A stretch of DNA of 64,000 nt from Bradyrhizobiaceae bacterium PARB1 (lineage in GTDB: Bacteria; Pseudomonadota; Alphaproteobacteria; Rhizobiales; Xanthobacteraceae), in contig NKIY01000003.1 of assembly GCA_002256345.1 (NCBI GenBank), positions 124,001 to 188,000 of the forward strand, in the 5' to 3' direction. The notes under the pieces are model-generated. The model was given only the letters and a program-made list of their open reading frames with translations, did not search any database and had not been told where the DNA came from. Both the position numbers and the translations under genes were made by a program. This document shows positions 15,318 through 24,024 of this stretch, one piece after another; position 1 is the first letter of the stretch, and every line of letters begins with the position of its first letter.

Positions 15318-16019
15318 CTAGCCGACGCTAGGTGGAAAAAGACGGTCGTAGTGCTGGCGCACATCTTCGTGACACTCGCACGCCCAGCGTCGAATCTTCT
15401 CTACATCCAGTATCTGGATGCGGCCACGACTGTGAGAAATCATACCAGCTTTCTGCAGCTCGATAGCAACCCCCGTGACGCTGGTGCGGCGCACGCCCAT
15501 CATTTGCGCGAGGAATTGCTGAGTGACGTTAAGTTCATCACCGGCCAGCTCGCGCATACGCAAGAGCCATTTGCAAGTTCGCGCCTGCACCGAATGCACC
15601 GCATTGCACGCCGCTGTTTGCTGCACTTGCGCAAGATGGAAATGCTCATAGGCCATCATCACCCGCCGAAATCCAGGATATTTCTCGGCCAGTTGGACGA
15701 TAAACTTTGCGTCGAATGTCGACGCCAGACCGCCAACTTGCACCGCAACATGGTTCAGCGAAATCTTGTCGTCGAGTGCGAGGCCCGCACCGAACTCGCC
15801 ATCGCGGCCGATCATCCCCGTTTCGATAACACCACCGCCGGCGAGTTCGACCACGCAGGAGATGATCCCCGCATGCGGAAAGTACACTTTCTCGATGGTA
15901 TCGTGCGCTTCAGCGAGCACATCTCCCTGCACCAGCTCGACCACGACAGCATGTCTGGCCATCTCGTCATACATTGCTGGGTCGATGCGCGACAGAAGGC
16001 TGTTTTCGTGCCGTCTCAT
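15318..16019 (-). CDS. Crp/Fnr-family transcription regulator
   Basis: The 233-residue protein has an N-terminal cyclic-nucleotide-binding-like beta barrel (DTIEKVYFPHAGIISCVVEL, MIGRDGEFG) and a C-terminal winged helix with LNVTQQFLAQMMGVRRTSVT as the recognition helix region. No N-terminal Cys cluster of Fnr type is present, so it is not an iron-sulfur oxygen sensor. Proteins of this subgroup are numerous in Bradyrhizobium and mostly uncharacterised. The ATG at 16019 is preferred because GGGAG lies just upstream; ATG 16031 is the alternative. Confidence 0.9.
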   Translation of the reverse strand: MRRHENSLLSRIDPAMYDEMARHAVVVELVQGDVLAEAHDTIEKVYFPHAGIISCVVELAGGGVIETGMIGRDGEFGAGLALDDKISLNHVAVQVGGLASTFDAKFIVQLAEKYPGFRRVMMAYEHFHLAQVQQTAACNAVHSVQARTCKWLLRMRELAGDELNVTQQFLAQMMGVRRTSVTGVAIELQKAGMISHSRGRIQILDVEKIRRWACECHEDVRQHYDRLFPPSVG

Positions 16020-16031
16020 AATTGCTCCCAT

Positions 16032-16623
16032 AAAGGACCGGGGAGCCCAGTCGAATTACCCGTCGCGGGAGCGGATCATTTCTTTACCCGGCCCTTTAGA
16101 TGGAACAACGGATACTTGCCCGCCCCGCGCATGTCGGTCCGGTAACCGACATTACTGATTCAAAATCCGACAAGGAGCTTCGCGTTCCACAATGGCAGCG
16201 TACGACCAGCGCTCCTCAGCAAGCGGTCGCAGGTGTGCGTAGGCGCGCGGCACATCGCACCTTCCACCCCGGACTGCCGGCGCGATCTGTCGCATGCCAT
16301 TCTGAAACGCATCTCGCACGGACCTGTGTCCGCTAGCGGACCGACGCCGGACTGCGCGTACCTTAATGTTTGCAGCACGACGTTTCGGTGCACAGCCGAA
16401 CCAGGAGCGCCCCTTGCCCGTTATCCTAGATCTCCACTCTCCATCACGGATGAAGATCGTAGACACGACGATGAAGACCAACGGCAATCGCATGGCTCCT
16501 TGCGGTGTGCGCAAGGCAAAGAGCATTACTCCGAAACAGAGCCAACAATCCGATGCAGTCTCGGGCCGCAAATAGGTAAACGCCGATCTCAATCCACCGA
16601 TCCAATCATGGCAAGGCAGGATC
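16032..16623. other. 592-base intergenic stretch without a supported gene
   Basis: This stretch separates the leftward Crp/Fnr gene from a small rightward gene. A leftward open frame (16152-16736) with two hydrophobic stretches crosses it, but it overlaps the start of the next gene and its C-terminal half is Arg-rich like an unselected frame, so I do not call it. I see no RNA gene or long repeat. Confidence 0.6.
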
Positions 16624-16836
16624 ATGGCTCGTCCAATCACACGTAAATGGACCGACGAAGACATTGGCCGATTGATCGCGCTGTCTGAACAAGGCTCATC
16701 CCTGATCCGGGCCGCAGGTGCGCTGAACCGGAACACCGCCTCGGTGCAGAAAATGGCCCGTCAGCTCGGACGTCGCTTCCCGGGGATCAGGGAGACCAAA
16801 GCAGGTCTTCGTGCTATCAATATCCACGAGAAGTAG
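16624..16836 (+). CDS. Small helix-turn-helix-like protein, 70 residues
   Basis: The protein begins MARPITRKWTDEDIGRLIAL and continues GSSLIRAAGALNRNTASVQK, a pattern like a Myb/SANT- or resolvase-type trihelical DNA-binding fold: a WTDED entry helix followed by a turn and a basic recognition helix. Similar small proteins are frequent in Bradyrhizobium-like genomes. An AAGGCAGG ribosome site precedes the ATG. DNA binding is inferred from the pattern only. Confidence 0.65.
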   Translation: MARPITRKWTDEDIGRLIALSEQGSSLIRAAGALNRNTASVQKMARQLGRRFPGIRETKAGLRAINIHEK

Positions 16837-16990
16837 GCCAACATCGTTGGCCTATGGGCCGAGCGGCACCTCTCTGCGACTAATAGCGCCCCCGGCGCGA
16901 ACCCACCCCCTGCCTTCTGGAACCTTCCATCCACTCCAGCGTTGAAGCCGGCTTTACTTTTAGGTTCTTGGCATCAGGCAACGGGCCCGA

Positions 16991-19561
16991 GTGAATAGAC
17001 ACGATTTCAAGGTCGATCTCACCAATTGCGATCGCGAACCCATTCATATTCTCGGTGCGATCCAACCGATCGGCTTTCTGGTCGCTGTCAGCTCGGATTG
17101 GATCGTGGTCCGCGCATCCGAAAACGCACGTGACTTCATCGGCCGATCGCATCAGGAAATGATCGGGCACCCGCTTGCCGATTTTTTCCCCTCAGTCGTC
17201 ATTCATGACCTACGCAATCGTGTCGCTCTGCTGCGTGGGCCAGATGCAGTCGAGCGTATGTTCAGTTGCGAGCTCGTAAAGGGCGAGGCACTTTTCGACG
17301 TCGCGCTACATATGTCGGGCGGACAGATTGTCATCGAGGCTGAGCCCGCCGTCGGCGATTACGGTGACACCACTGCCATGGTGCGCTCCATGGTGAGCCG
17401 CCTCGACCAGGCGCCGGACATGACCGCTTTCTTTCGCGAAGGCGCGCGACAGGTTCGCGGGCTGCTCGGCTACGACCGGGTGATGGTCTACAAATTCGAC
17501 CCTGAAGGCTCCGGCGAGGTGGTCGGCGAAGCCTGCCGTTCCGGCATCGGCACATTCAAGGGCTTGCACTATCCGGCGAGCGATATTCCTCAACAGGCCC
17601 GTGCGCTCTACAAACGTAACCTGTTGCGCATCATCACCGATGTGAACGCAACGCCTGTCCCGGTGGTGCCGGCGCTTGACGAAGACGGTCGCCCGCTCGA
17701 TCTGTCGCTGTCGGTGCTACGTTCAGTCTCGCCGATCCATATCGAATATTTGAAGAACATGGGCGTCGGTGCCTCGCTGTCGATCTCGATCGTGGTCGAG
17801 GGCGAGTTGTGGGGCCTGTTCGCTTGCCATCATTATTCGGCGCGATGCCCGGCCTTCCAGAAGCGCTCGGTCGCCGAACTTTTCGCGCAGATGTTCTCGA
17901 TGCGGCTCGAAAGCCGTGAGCGCCGTGAGGCGATGGAATATGAGCGACGCGCACGCGATATCTCCGATCAGCTCCTCGGCGCCGTAGCGTCCGATGAAAC
18001 GCTGCTGAAGGACCCGGACTGGCTTGCGGACATCCTCACCCATGCCATCCCCGCGGAAGGCGTCGGCGTCTGGATCAACGGCAGTTACGCTTTTTCGGGC
18101 GTCACCCCTCCCACCGACGGCTTTCGCCGGATCGTGCGAGCGCTGAATGGCACAGCAGCTGGCAAGGTGTTCGCCACCGACTGCATTGCCTCGCTGGTGG
18201 ACGGCGCGAAGGAATATTCGTCGGATGTCGCCGGCATGCTCGCGATCCCGATCTCACGCTCGCCGCGCGACTATGTGGTGCTGTTCCGCTCCGAACTGGT
18301 CCGTTCGGTGCGCTGGGCGGGGGACCCGCACAAGCCTGTGGAATACGGCCCGAACGGCCCGCGCCTCACCCCGCGCGCATCTTTTGCAGAATGGAAAGAA
18401 CTGGTTGAAGGTCGCTCCAAGCCGTTCACGACGTCGGAGATCCGGGTCGCCGAGACGCTGCGCGCGACACTGATCGAGGTGGTGCTGCGCCTTGCAGACG
18501 AAGCTGCGGCTGAACGCCATCAAGCCAGCGCACGGCAAGAATTGCTGATCGCTGAACTGAATCACCGTGTCCGCAATATTCTAGGTGTCATTCGCGGACT
18601 GATCAGGCAGTCGCAACCCGATGAAGAAGCGGTGAAGCAGTTCGTGAAGGTTGTCGATGGCCGTATTCATGCACTGGCGCGTGCGCATAATCAGATTACT
18701 GACGACCACTGGGGTCCGGCGCCGTTGCAGGCGCTGATCGATGCCGAAGCAGCCGCCTTTGCCGATCGCCCCGAAGCGATTGTCGCGAGCGGTCCGCCGA
18801 CACTGCTGAATCCATCTGCCTATTCGACCATGGCGCTGGTGGTCCACGAACTTGTCACGAACTCTACCAAGTATGGCAGCCTGTCGACCGATGGCCGGGT
18901 GAATATCGACTGGCATCGCGAGCGGAATCGCGACCTCGTCCTGACATGGAAAGAGGCTGGTGGCCCCGCTGTGAAGCCGCCGACACGCAAGGGGTTCGGT
19001 ACGACGATCATTGAGCGCTCGGTGCCTTACGATCTGGGCGGTACTGCCGACGCTTATTACGGCGGGAGCGGCTTCAGCGCCCGCTTCTCCATTCCAGCGC
19101 GCCATGTCTCCGAGCCGAAAAACCATGCCGGACCGGCGATCAAGCTGATGCGGCCGACGCACAATCATGCGCCAAAGCCGCCGCCGAGCCTCCTTGTCGG
19201 TAAGACGGTGATGCTGGTCGAGGACAGCCTGATCATTGCCCTCGACGCCGAGGACATCATCGGGCGGCTTGGCGCAGACTCCGTCGCGACGTCATCGACG
19301 GTCGAGGCCGCACTCGACAATCTGATGCAGATCACGCCGTCCGTGGCTATCCTTGACATCAATCTCGGCGACCAGACCAGCTTCGGCGTTGCCGATCGGC
19401 TCATGAACATGAACGTGCCGTTCCTTTTTGCCAGCGGATATGGCGAACAGGCCAGACTACCGATGGATCATCGCTCCCGGATCGTTGTACAAAAGCCCTA
19501 TACGATCGAAAACCTCGCACGCGGCATCGCCGAGTTGCTCGGTATCGAAGGCGAGATGTAA
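16991..19561 (+). CDS. bphP: Bacteriophytochrome with HWE-type histidine kinase and receiver domain
   Basis: This 856-residue red/far-red photoreceptor has PAS, GAF and PHY domains, an HWE-type kinase and a C-terminal receiver. Cys13 in TNCDREPIH is at the biliverdin attachment position; the GAF domain has YPASDIP and LRSVSPIHIEYLKNMG, and the PHY tongue has PRASF. The kinase has ELNHRVRN with likely phospho-His525, the N box HELVTNSTKYG and GFGTTIIERSV. The receiver has VMLVEDSLI and Asp near residue 788 in AILDINLGD. The usual IQPHG motif is IQPIG here. The only near start is a GTG at 16991 with a weak ribosome site. A hybrid kinase follows after 31 bases. No heme oxygenase gene for biliverdin synthesis is in the window. 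Confidence 0.93.
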   Translation: MNRHDFKVDLTNCDREPIHILGAIQPIGFLVAVSSDWIVVRASENARDFIGRSHQEMIGHPLADFFPSVVIHDLRNRVALLRGPDAVERMFSCELVKGEALFDVALHMSGGQIVIEAEPAVGDYGDTTAMVRSMVSRLDQAPDMTAFFREGARQVRGLLGYDRVMVYKFDPEGSGEVVGEACRSGIGTFKGLHYPASDIPQQARALYKRNLLRIITDVNATPVPVVPALDEDGRPLDLSLSVLRSVSPIHIEYLKNMGVGASLSISIVVEGELWGLFACHHYSARCPAFQKRSVAELFAQMFSMRLESRERREAMEYERRARDISDQLLGAVASDETLLKDPDWLADILTHAIPAEGVGVWINGSYAFSGVTPPTDGFRRIVRALNGTAAGKVFATDCIASLVDGAKEYSSDVAGMLAIPISRSPRDYVVLFRSELVRSVRWAGDPHKPVEYGPNGPRLTPRASFAEWKELVEGRSKPFTTSEIRVAETLRATLIEVVLRLADEAAAERHQASARQELLIAELNHRVRNILGVIRGLIRQSQPDEEAVKQFVKVVDGRIHALARAHNQITDDHWGPAPLQALIDAEAAAFADRPEAIVASGPPTLLNPSAYSTMALVVHELVTNSTKYGSLSTDGRVNIDWHRERNRDLVLTWKEAGGPAVKPPTRKGFGTTIIERSVPYDLGGTADAYYGGSGFSARFSIPARHVSEPKNHAGPAIKLMRPTHNHAPKPPPSLLVGKTVMLVEDSLIIALDAEDIIGRLGADSVATSSTVEAALDNLMQITPSVAILDINLGDQTSFGVADRLMNMNVPFLFASGYGEQARLPMDHRSRIVVQKPYTIENLARGIAELLGIEGEM

Positions 19562-19592
19562 CGGGTTCTTTTGGCGCTGAGAAATTTCGACG

Positions 19593-21254
19593 ATGAGTAT
19601 TGCCGACGAGAACGACAATACCAGATCCGTAGCCGTCGCGGAGGTCCGTGATCGCTATCGCATGCTGTTCGAAGCCATGGATGAAGGCTTTTGCATTATC
19701 GAATTTTTCGATGGCCCGCACGGTCCGCTGAGCGATTACATCCATATCGAAGCGAATGCCGCTTATGAGCGACACGCCGGCATCCCCAATGTGGTCGGCC
19801 AGAAACTCCGCGAGATGGTGGGCGACGAAGCGGACGGTTGGGTCGAGCTCTATGGCAGCGTTCTGCGAACCGGCAATGTCATTCGTTTCCAGCGCGAACT
19901 CGTCGCCACCGGTCGTCACCTCGAAGTCAGTTCATTTCGCATCGGCGGTTTCGAGGACCGTCAGGTCGCGGTGCTGTTCAAGGACGTGACCGATCGGGTC
20001 CGCGCCGACGCAGCACAAAAACACCTGCAGGAGACGCTGGAAACCCGCATCGCCGAGGCGCTGTCCGAGCGTGAGAAGGTGGAAAGCGCGTTACGTCAGG
20101 CGCAGAAGATGGAAGCCGTCGGTCAACTGACGGGCGGCCTCGCGCACGACTTCAACAATCTGCTCGCCGGCATCTCCGGCGCCTTCGAGATGATCAATGC
20201 CCGGCTAGCACAGGGCCGGCATGGCGACGTTGAGAAATACCTGTCTGCCGGACAAGGCGCCGCACGGCGCGCCGCGGCGCTGACCCATCGCCTGCTCGCC
20301 TTTTCGCGCCAGCAGACATTGAGCCCTCGGCCGCTCACGGTGAATCGCCTGCTGCCGGATTTCGCCGAACTCGTCCGCCGCACTGTCGGCCCTGCGATCG
20401 AGGTGGAGACCATCGGCGCCGCCAGCCTCTGGACCACCCTCGTCGATGCCAATCAGCTCGAAAATGCGCTGCTCAATCTCTGCATCAATGCGCGCGACGC
20501 CATGCCTGACGGCGGCAAGATCACCATCGAGACCGGCAATCGCTGGCTCGATGAACGCGGCGCCCGTGAACGCGGGCTCGACGCCGGACAATATGTCAGC
20601 GTCTGCGTGAGCGACACCGGCGTTGGCATCGAAAAAGTCAACATCGAGCGCGTGTTCGATCCGTTTTTCACAACCAAGCCGATCGGCCAAGGCACCGGCC
20701 TTGGATTGTCGATGGTCTACGGCTTCGCCCGGCAAAGCCACGGCTATGTGCGCATCTATTCGGAAGTCGGCCAAGGCACGATGGTGTGCATCTATCTGCC
20801 GCGCTTCCACGGCGAAGAAGACGTCGTCAGCGCGATGCTGCATGCCGAGCAGATCGAGCCCGGCTCCGGCAAGACCGTGCTGGTGATCGACGACGAGCCG
20901 ACCGTGAGAATGCTGGTCACAGACGCGCTATCGGATCTCGGCCACGCCTGCCTCGAGGCCGGCGACGGCCCCACTGGACTGAAGTTTCTGCAGTCCGATA
21001 CGCCGATTGATCTTCTGATCACCGATGTCGGCCTGCCCGGCGGCATGAACGGACGCCAGATTGCCGAAGCTGCGCGGCAATTGCGGCCAGACCTGCAGGT
21101 ATTGTTCATTACCGGCTATGCGGAGAATGCCGTGCTCAATCACGGCCATATCGAACGCGGGATGGAAGTGCTGACCAAACCCTTTGCGGTGGACGATCTG
21201 GTTCGTCGGGTCAGCCGCTTGCTACAACGGGATCAGCAGGATCTTCCGGTTTGA
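19593..21254 (+). CDS. PAS hybrid sensor histidine kinase with receiver
   Basis: The 553-residue soluble protein has an N-terminal PAS domain (YRMLFEAMDEGFCIIEFFDG), a coiled linker, a HisKA dimerisation domain with H185 in GGLAHDFNNLLAGI, an ATPase domain (NLCINARDAMPDGG, DTGVGI, TKPIGQGTGLGLSM) and a C-terminal receiver with Asp in LLITDVGLPGGMNG. No membrane segment is present. It follows the bacteriophytochrome after 31 bases and is probably cotranscribed. Its partner regulator is not adjacent, so phosphate may leave through a remote Hpt protein or stay in the fused receiver. Confidence 0.92.
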   Translation: MSIADENDNTRSVAVAEVRDRYRMLFEAMDEGFCIIEFFDGPHGPLSDYIHIEANAAYERHAGIPNVVGQKLREMVGDEADGWVELYGSVLRTGNVIRFQRELVATGRHLEVSSFRIGGFEDRQVAVLFKDVTDRVRADAAQKHLQETLETRIAEALSEREKVESALRQAQKMEAVGQLTGGLAHDFNNLLAGISGAFEMINARLAQGRHGDVEKYLSAGQGAARRAAALTHRLLAFSRQQTLSPRPLTVNRLLPDFAELVRRTVGPAIEVETIGAASLWTTLVDANQLENALLNLCINARDAMPDGGKITIETGNRWLDERGARERGLDAGQYVSVCVSDTGVGIEKVNIERVFDPFFTTKPIGQGTGLGLSMVYGFARQSHGYVRIYSEVGQGTMVCIYLPRFHGEEDVVSAMLHAEQIEPGSGKTVLVIDDEPTVRMLVTDALSDLGHACLEAGDGPTGLKFLQSDTPIDLLITDVGLPGGMNGRQIAEAARQLRPDLQVLFITGYAENAVLNHGHIERGMEVLTKPFAVDDLVRRVSRLLQRDQQDLPV

Positions 21255-21260
21255 TAGCTG

Positions 21261-21443
21261 CTAGTGCAGGACTGCGTGGACGCTTGGCGCTTCGGCAGCA
21301 CGCGCAGCGACCAGTTGCGCCTTCAACTCGGCCAATTCGGTTTCAAGCTGACGATTGACCATGATGAGCGCGCCAACGACGCCGCGGGTATCGCCGTGGC
21401 AAGCGGCAATCAGATCGTCGATTTCGGAATCAAGTTGGGTCAC
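21261..21443 (-). CDS. Small coiled-coil protein, 60 residues
   Basis: A GTG at 21443 preceded by AGGAG starts a protein reading MTQLDSEIDDLIAACHGDTR and continuing in a heptad-like ETELAELKAQLVAARAAE stretch. It should form a short helical hairpin or dimer. It is convergent with the hybrid kinase gene, ending seven bases from its stop. I know of no function. The good ribosome site and the regular helix pattern are the reasons for calling it. Confidence 0.55.
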   Translation of the reverse strand: MTQLDSEIDDLIAACHGDTRGVVGALIMVNRQLETELAELKAQLVAARAAEAPSVHAVLH

Positions 21444-21701
21444 AAAAAATCTCCTGCCACGCTTTCGGATGGCTTCAATTATCGGCTAGGTCTTGCATCA
21501 ATATTAAACAATACCGGAGTCCTCGGCTGCATCCTGAGCGTGCATGAATACCGGTTAAGGGCGTCTTTCCGGGATCGGAGAATCCACAGCCGACTTTCCG
21601 CTATCGCGCCGGCGCATCGAGGACCTCGGTTCGCCCCGAGTTGGCACGATAGTTCATATCCACCAGAGATTTAGTAGAATCCCGCAATGCACCCGTCAGA
21701 T

Positions 21702-21730
21702 CCTCCGTGCCGACACGGTCGGCACGGAGG
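21702..21730 (+). terminator. Strong GC-rich hairpin, probable terminator
   Basis: A perfect 12-base stem (CCTCCGTGCCGA with TCGGCACGGAGG) encloses a five-base loop and is followed on the plus strand by a TATTTTT tract. It lies 12 bases beyond the stop of the leftward aldo/keto reductase, whose transcripts it probably ends, and faces the end of the rightward kinase pair. The remaining 21444-21701 shows no gene. Confidence 0.7.
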
Positions 21731-21742
21731 CGGATATTTTTG

Positions 21743-22723
21743 CTAGCCGAACCCAGCCACAGCGTGCGGAATGTAAGGCGCCTCAAGCAATGCGATCTCC
21801 TCGCTGGTCAGTTTGAGCGAGAGCGCCGCCACCGCGTCGGTCAGATGGGCCTGTTTGGACGCCCCGATAATGGGCGAGGTGATCCCTGGTTTTTGCAACA
21901 GCCAGGCCATCGCGACCTGGGCCTGAGGCACGCCCCGCGCTTTCGCGACGGCAGCGACCTGCTCAACTATTTTGCGGTCGGCCGCTTCGGCCTGGACGTA
22001 GAGCCCCTTGCCGAATTCGTCGGTCTTCTGGCGTTCGCTCGTCTCGTCCCAGGCGCGCGTGAGGCGGCCACGGGCGAGCGGGCTCCACGGCATCACCGCG
22101 ATGCCCTGATCGGCGCAGAACGGCAGCATCTCGCGCTCTTCCTCGCGGTTGAGCAGATTGACGTGGTTCTGCATGCTGACGAACTGCGTCCAGCCATTCA
22201 GCCGCGACGTATAGACCGCTTTTGCGAATTGCCAGGCATACATGCTGGAGGCGCCGATATAGCGCGCCTTGCCGGCCTTCACGACGTCATGCAGCGCCTC
22301 CATCGTCTCCTCGATCGGCGTCTTTTTGTCGAGACGATGGATCTGGTAGAGATCGACATAATCGGTGCCGAGCCGGCGCAGGCTGTGATCGATCTCGGTC
22401 ATGATCGCCTTGCGCGACAGGCCGGCGCCGTTCGGTCCCGGTCGCATACGGTTGAACACCTTGGTGGCGATCACCACATCGTCGCGCCTGGCAAAATCCT
22501 TCAACGCGCGGCCGACGATCTCTTCCGACGTTCCATCTGAATAGACATTGGCGGTGTCAAAGAAATTGATGCCGAGTTCGACGGCCTGCTTGATCAGTGG
22601 CCTGCTCTTTTCCTCATCCAGCGTCCATGCGTGCGAACCGCGATCGGGGATGCCATAGGTCATGCATCCCAGACACAGCCGCGAAACTTCGAGACCGGTA
22701 TTTCCGAATTTGACGTAATCCAT
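21743..22723 (-). CDS. Aldo/keto reductase
   Basis: The 326-residue TIM-barrel NADPH-dependent oxidoreductase shows the family pattern: DTANVYSDGTSEEIVG with the catalytic Tyr, IATKVF with Lys, YQIHRLD with His, and the C-terminal cofactor-binding region SPIIGASKQAHL. It resembles the YajO/Tas branch, which reduces aldehydes and ketones of poorly defined identity. It is followed by a strong hairpin and preceded by about 100 bases separating it from the leftward regulator. An aldehyde dehydrogenase lies on the other side of that regulator, so a role in aldehyde metabolism is plausible but not shown. Confidence 0.92.
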   Translation of the reverse strand: MDYVKFGNTGLEVSRLCLGCMTYGIPDRGSHAWTLDEEKSRPLIKQAVELGINFFDTANVYSDGTSEEIVGRALKDFARRDDVVIATKVFNRMRPGPNGAGLSRKAIMTEIDHSLRRLGTDYVDLYQIHRLDKKTPIEETMEALHDVVKAGKARYIGASSMYAWQFAKAVYTSRLNGWTQFVSMQNHVNLLNREEEREMLPFCADQGIAVMPWSPLARGRLTRAWDETSERQKTDEFGKGLYVQAEAADRKIVEQVAAVAKARGVPQAQVAMAWLLQKPGITSPIIGASKQAHLTDAVAALSLKLTSEEIALLEAPYIPHAVAGFG

Positions 22724-22820
22724 GCGCTCACTCCCTGATCGACTATGTAGTTTAGCATTCCTTCGCCCTCCGGCATGTCACGTCACCGCCAACGCAGAAG
22801 GGGCAGCCACTTATGCATGG

Positions 22821-23897
22821 CTATGGCTTCTTGCCATGAAACACCTCGTTCACTGACTTGATCATGCCGGTGTCTGCCTCGGCGTAACCCGGCAGCTTCG
22901 CCAGCGCGTCGCGAAACTCGGCACCGCGCAGCACGGCGAGAATGTGCTTCATCGGCTCCTGCTCCAGCAGCGTGGCGCGGCAGACGAAATAGTAATCCTC
23001 CGTCAATAGCCGCACGAAATCGAGGCCGAACTGCCGTGCAGCAGCTTCGACCCCAAAGGCGACGTCAGCCATGTCGCTTGCCACATAGGCCGCAACGGCG
23101 GCGTGGGTGAACTCCACCTGCTCATAGCCATTGACGCGCTCCGGCGCGATCTTGTGCCGGTGCAGGATCTGGTCGAATAGCAAACCGGTGCCGGAATCCT
23201 GATCGCGATTGACGAAACGGATGGCGGGATTGACCAGCGCCTCCATCGAGGTGATGCGCAGCGGATTTCCCGGCTTCACCATCAATCCCATTTCACGCGT
23301 CGCAAAGCCGATCACGCGATGGATGCGATTGTCGAGCCAATCCTTGCAGGCGTTGACGCTCTGCTTGCGCAACTCCCCGCGCGGCAGGTGAACGCCGGCG
23401 AGATCGCAGGTGTCGTGCGCCAGGGAGACCAGCGAGGTCTGATTGCCGACATAGCGGAGATCGATACTGACATCCGCCGCTGCGTTCAGCATCTCGCGCA
23501 ATTTCGACACGGCAAAGCCATGGCTCGCATGCACGCGAACGATCGCGGGATGATCGGGCAGCAACTCCTTCAGCTCGGTGGCGAGCTCCTGCGCGAGATT
23601 TTCGAGCTGCGGGCCAAGCCGCGCTTCAAGTCGTTCCCCGGCCCAGACAAGCTTTTCACCAAAAGCCGTCAATCGCGTGCCCTTGCCCTTGCTGCGCTCG
23701 ACCACCGGCGTGCCGAAGAAAGCCGACCAGTCGTTCACGAGGCTCCAGGCATGGCGATACGACATATGATGCCGGCTGGCCGCCACAGTGATCTTTCCGG
23801 TCTCGCTGATGTCCTTGAGGAAGCTGAGCATCACCGCCGTCGGCTGCCGCGAGCCGGGCTTGCGAAATCGCCAGACGGTCTCGATGTCGATCCGCAT
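22821..23897 (-). CDS. One-component regulator with ModE/LysR-like HTH and periplasmic-binding-protein-like domain
   Basis: The 358-residue protein joins an N-terminal winged helix (LKDISETGKITVAASRHHMS, then YRHAWSLVNDW, typical of ModE-like HTH domains) to a solute-binding-protein fold (about residues 110-350) that would sense a small ligand in the cytoplasm. ATG 23897 is used; the codon before it is TTG. The gene is divergent from an aldehyde dehydrogenase, and the shared region holds an inverted repeat at 23919-23942. This arrangement suggests it controls that gene. Known relatives often sense molybdate or organic acids; the ligand here is unknown. Confidence 0.8.
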   Translation of the reverse strand: MRIDIETVWRFRKPGSRQPTAVMLSFLKDISETGKITVAASRHHMSYRHAWSLVNDWSAFFGTPVVERSKGKGTRLTAFGEKLVWAGERLEARLGPQLENLAQELATELKELLPDHPAIVRVHASHGFAVSKLREMLNAAADVSIDLRYVGNQTSLVSLAHDTCDLAGVHLPRGELRKQSVNACKDWLDNRIHRVIGFATREMGLMVKPGNPLRITSMEALVNPAIRFVNRDQDSGTGLLFDQILHRHKIAPERVNGYEQVEFTHAAVAAYVASDMADVAFGVEAAARQFGLDFVRLLTEDYYFVCRATLLEQEPMKHILAVLRGAEFRDALAKLPGYAEADTGMIKSVNEVFHGKKP

Positions 23898-23918
23898 CAA
23901 CTCCCCTTTCTCGCATCG

Positions 23919-23942
23919 AGATATGTTCGGGACTTCATATCT
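23919..23942. promoter_or_regulatory. Inverted repeat operator candidate, AGATATG-N10-CATATCT
   Basis: A perfect seven-base inverted repeat (23919-23925 with 23936-23942) lies between the divergent regulator and aldehyde dehydrogenase genes. Its left arm overlaps GATATGTTC, which nearly matches GATATATTC before the next two rightward genes. Confidence 0.5.
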
Positions 23943-24024
23943 GCCGCCGTTCTTTGCCTGTCGTTATCATATTTACTGCAGTTGTCCCTCCTGATGCCAT
24001 CCTTGGTATACCAGGGAGGATCTC

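Noticed and set aside
16152-16736. 194-codon leftward frame with two hydrophobic stretches in the 16 kb gap
   Set aside because: It overlaps the start of the 70-residue gene, its C-terminal half is Arg-rich and without pattern, and no family is recognisable.
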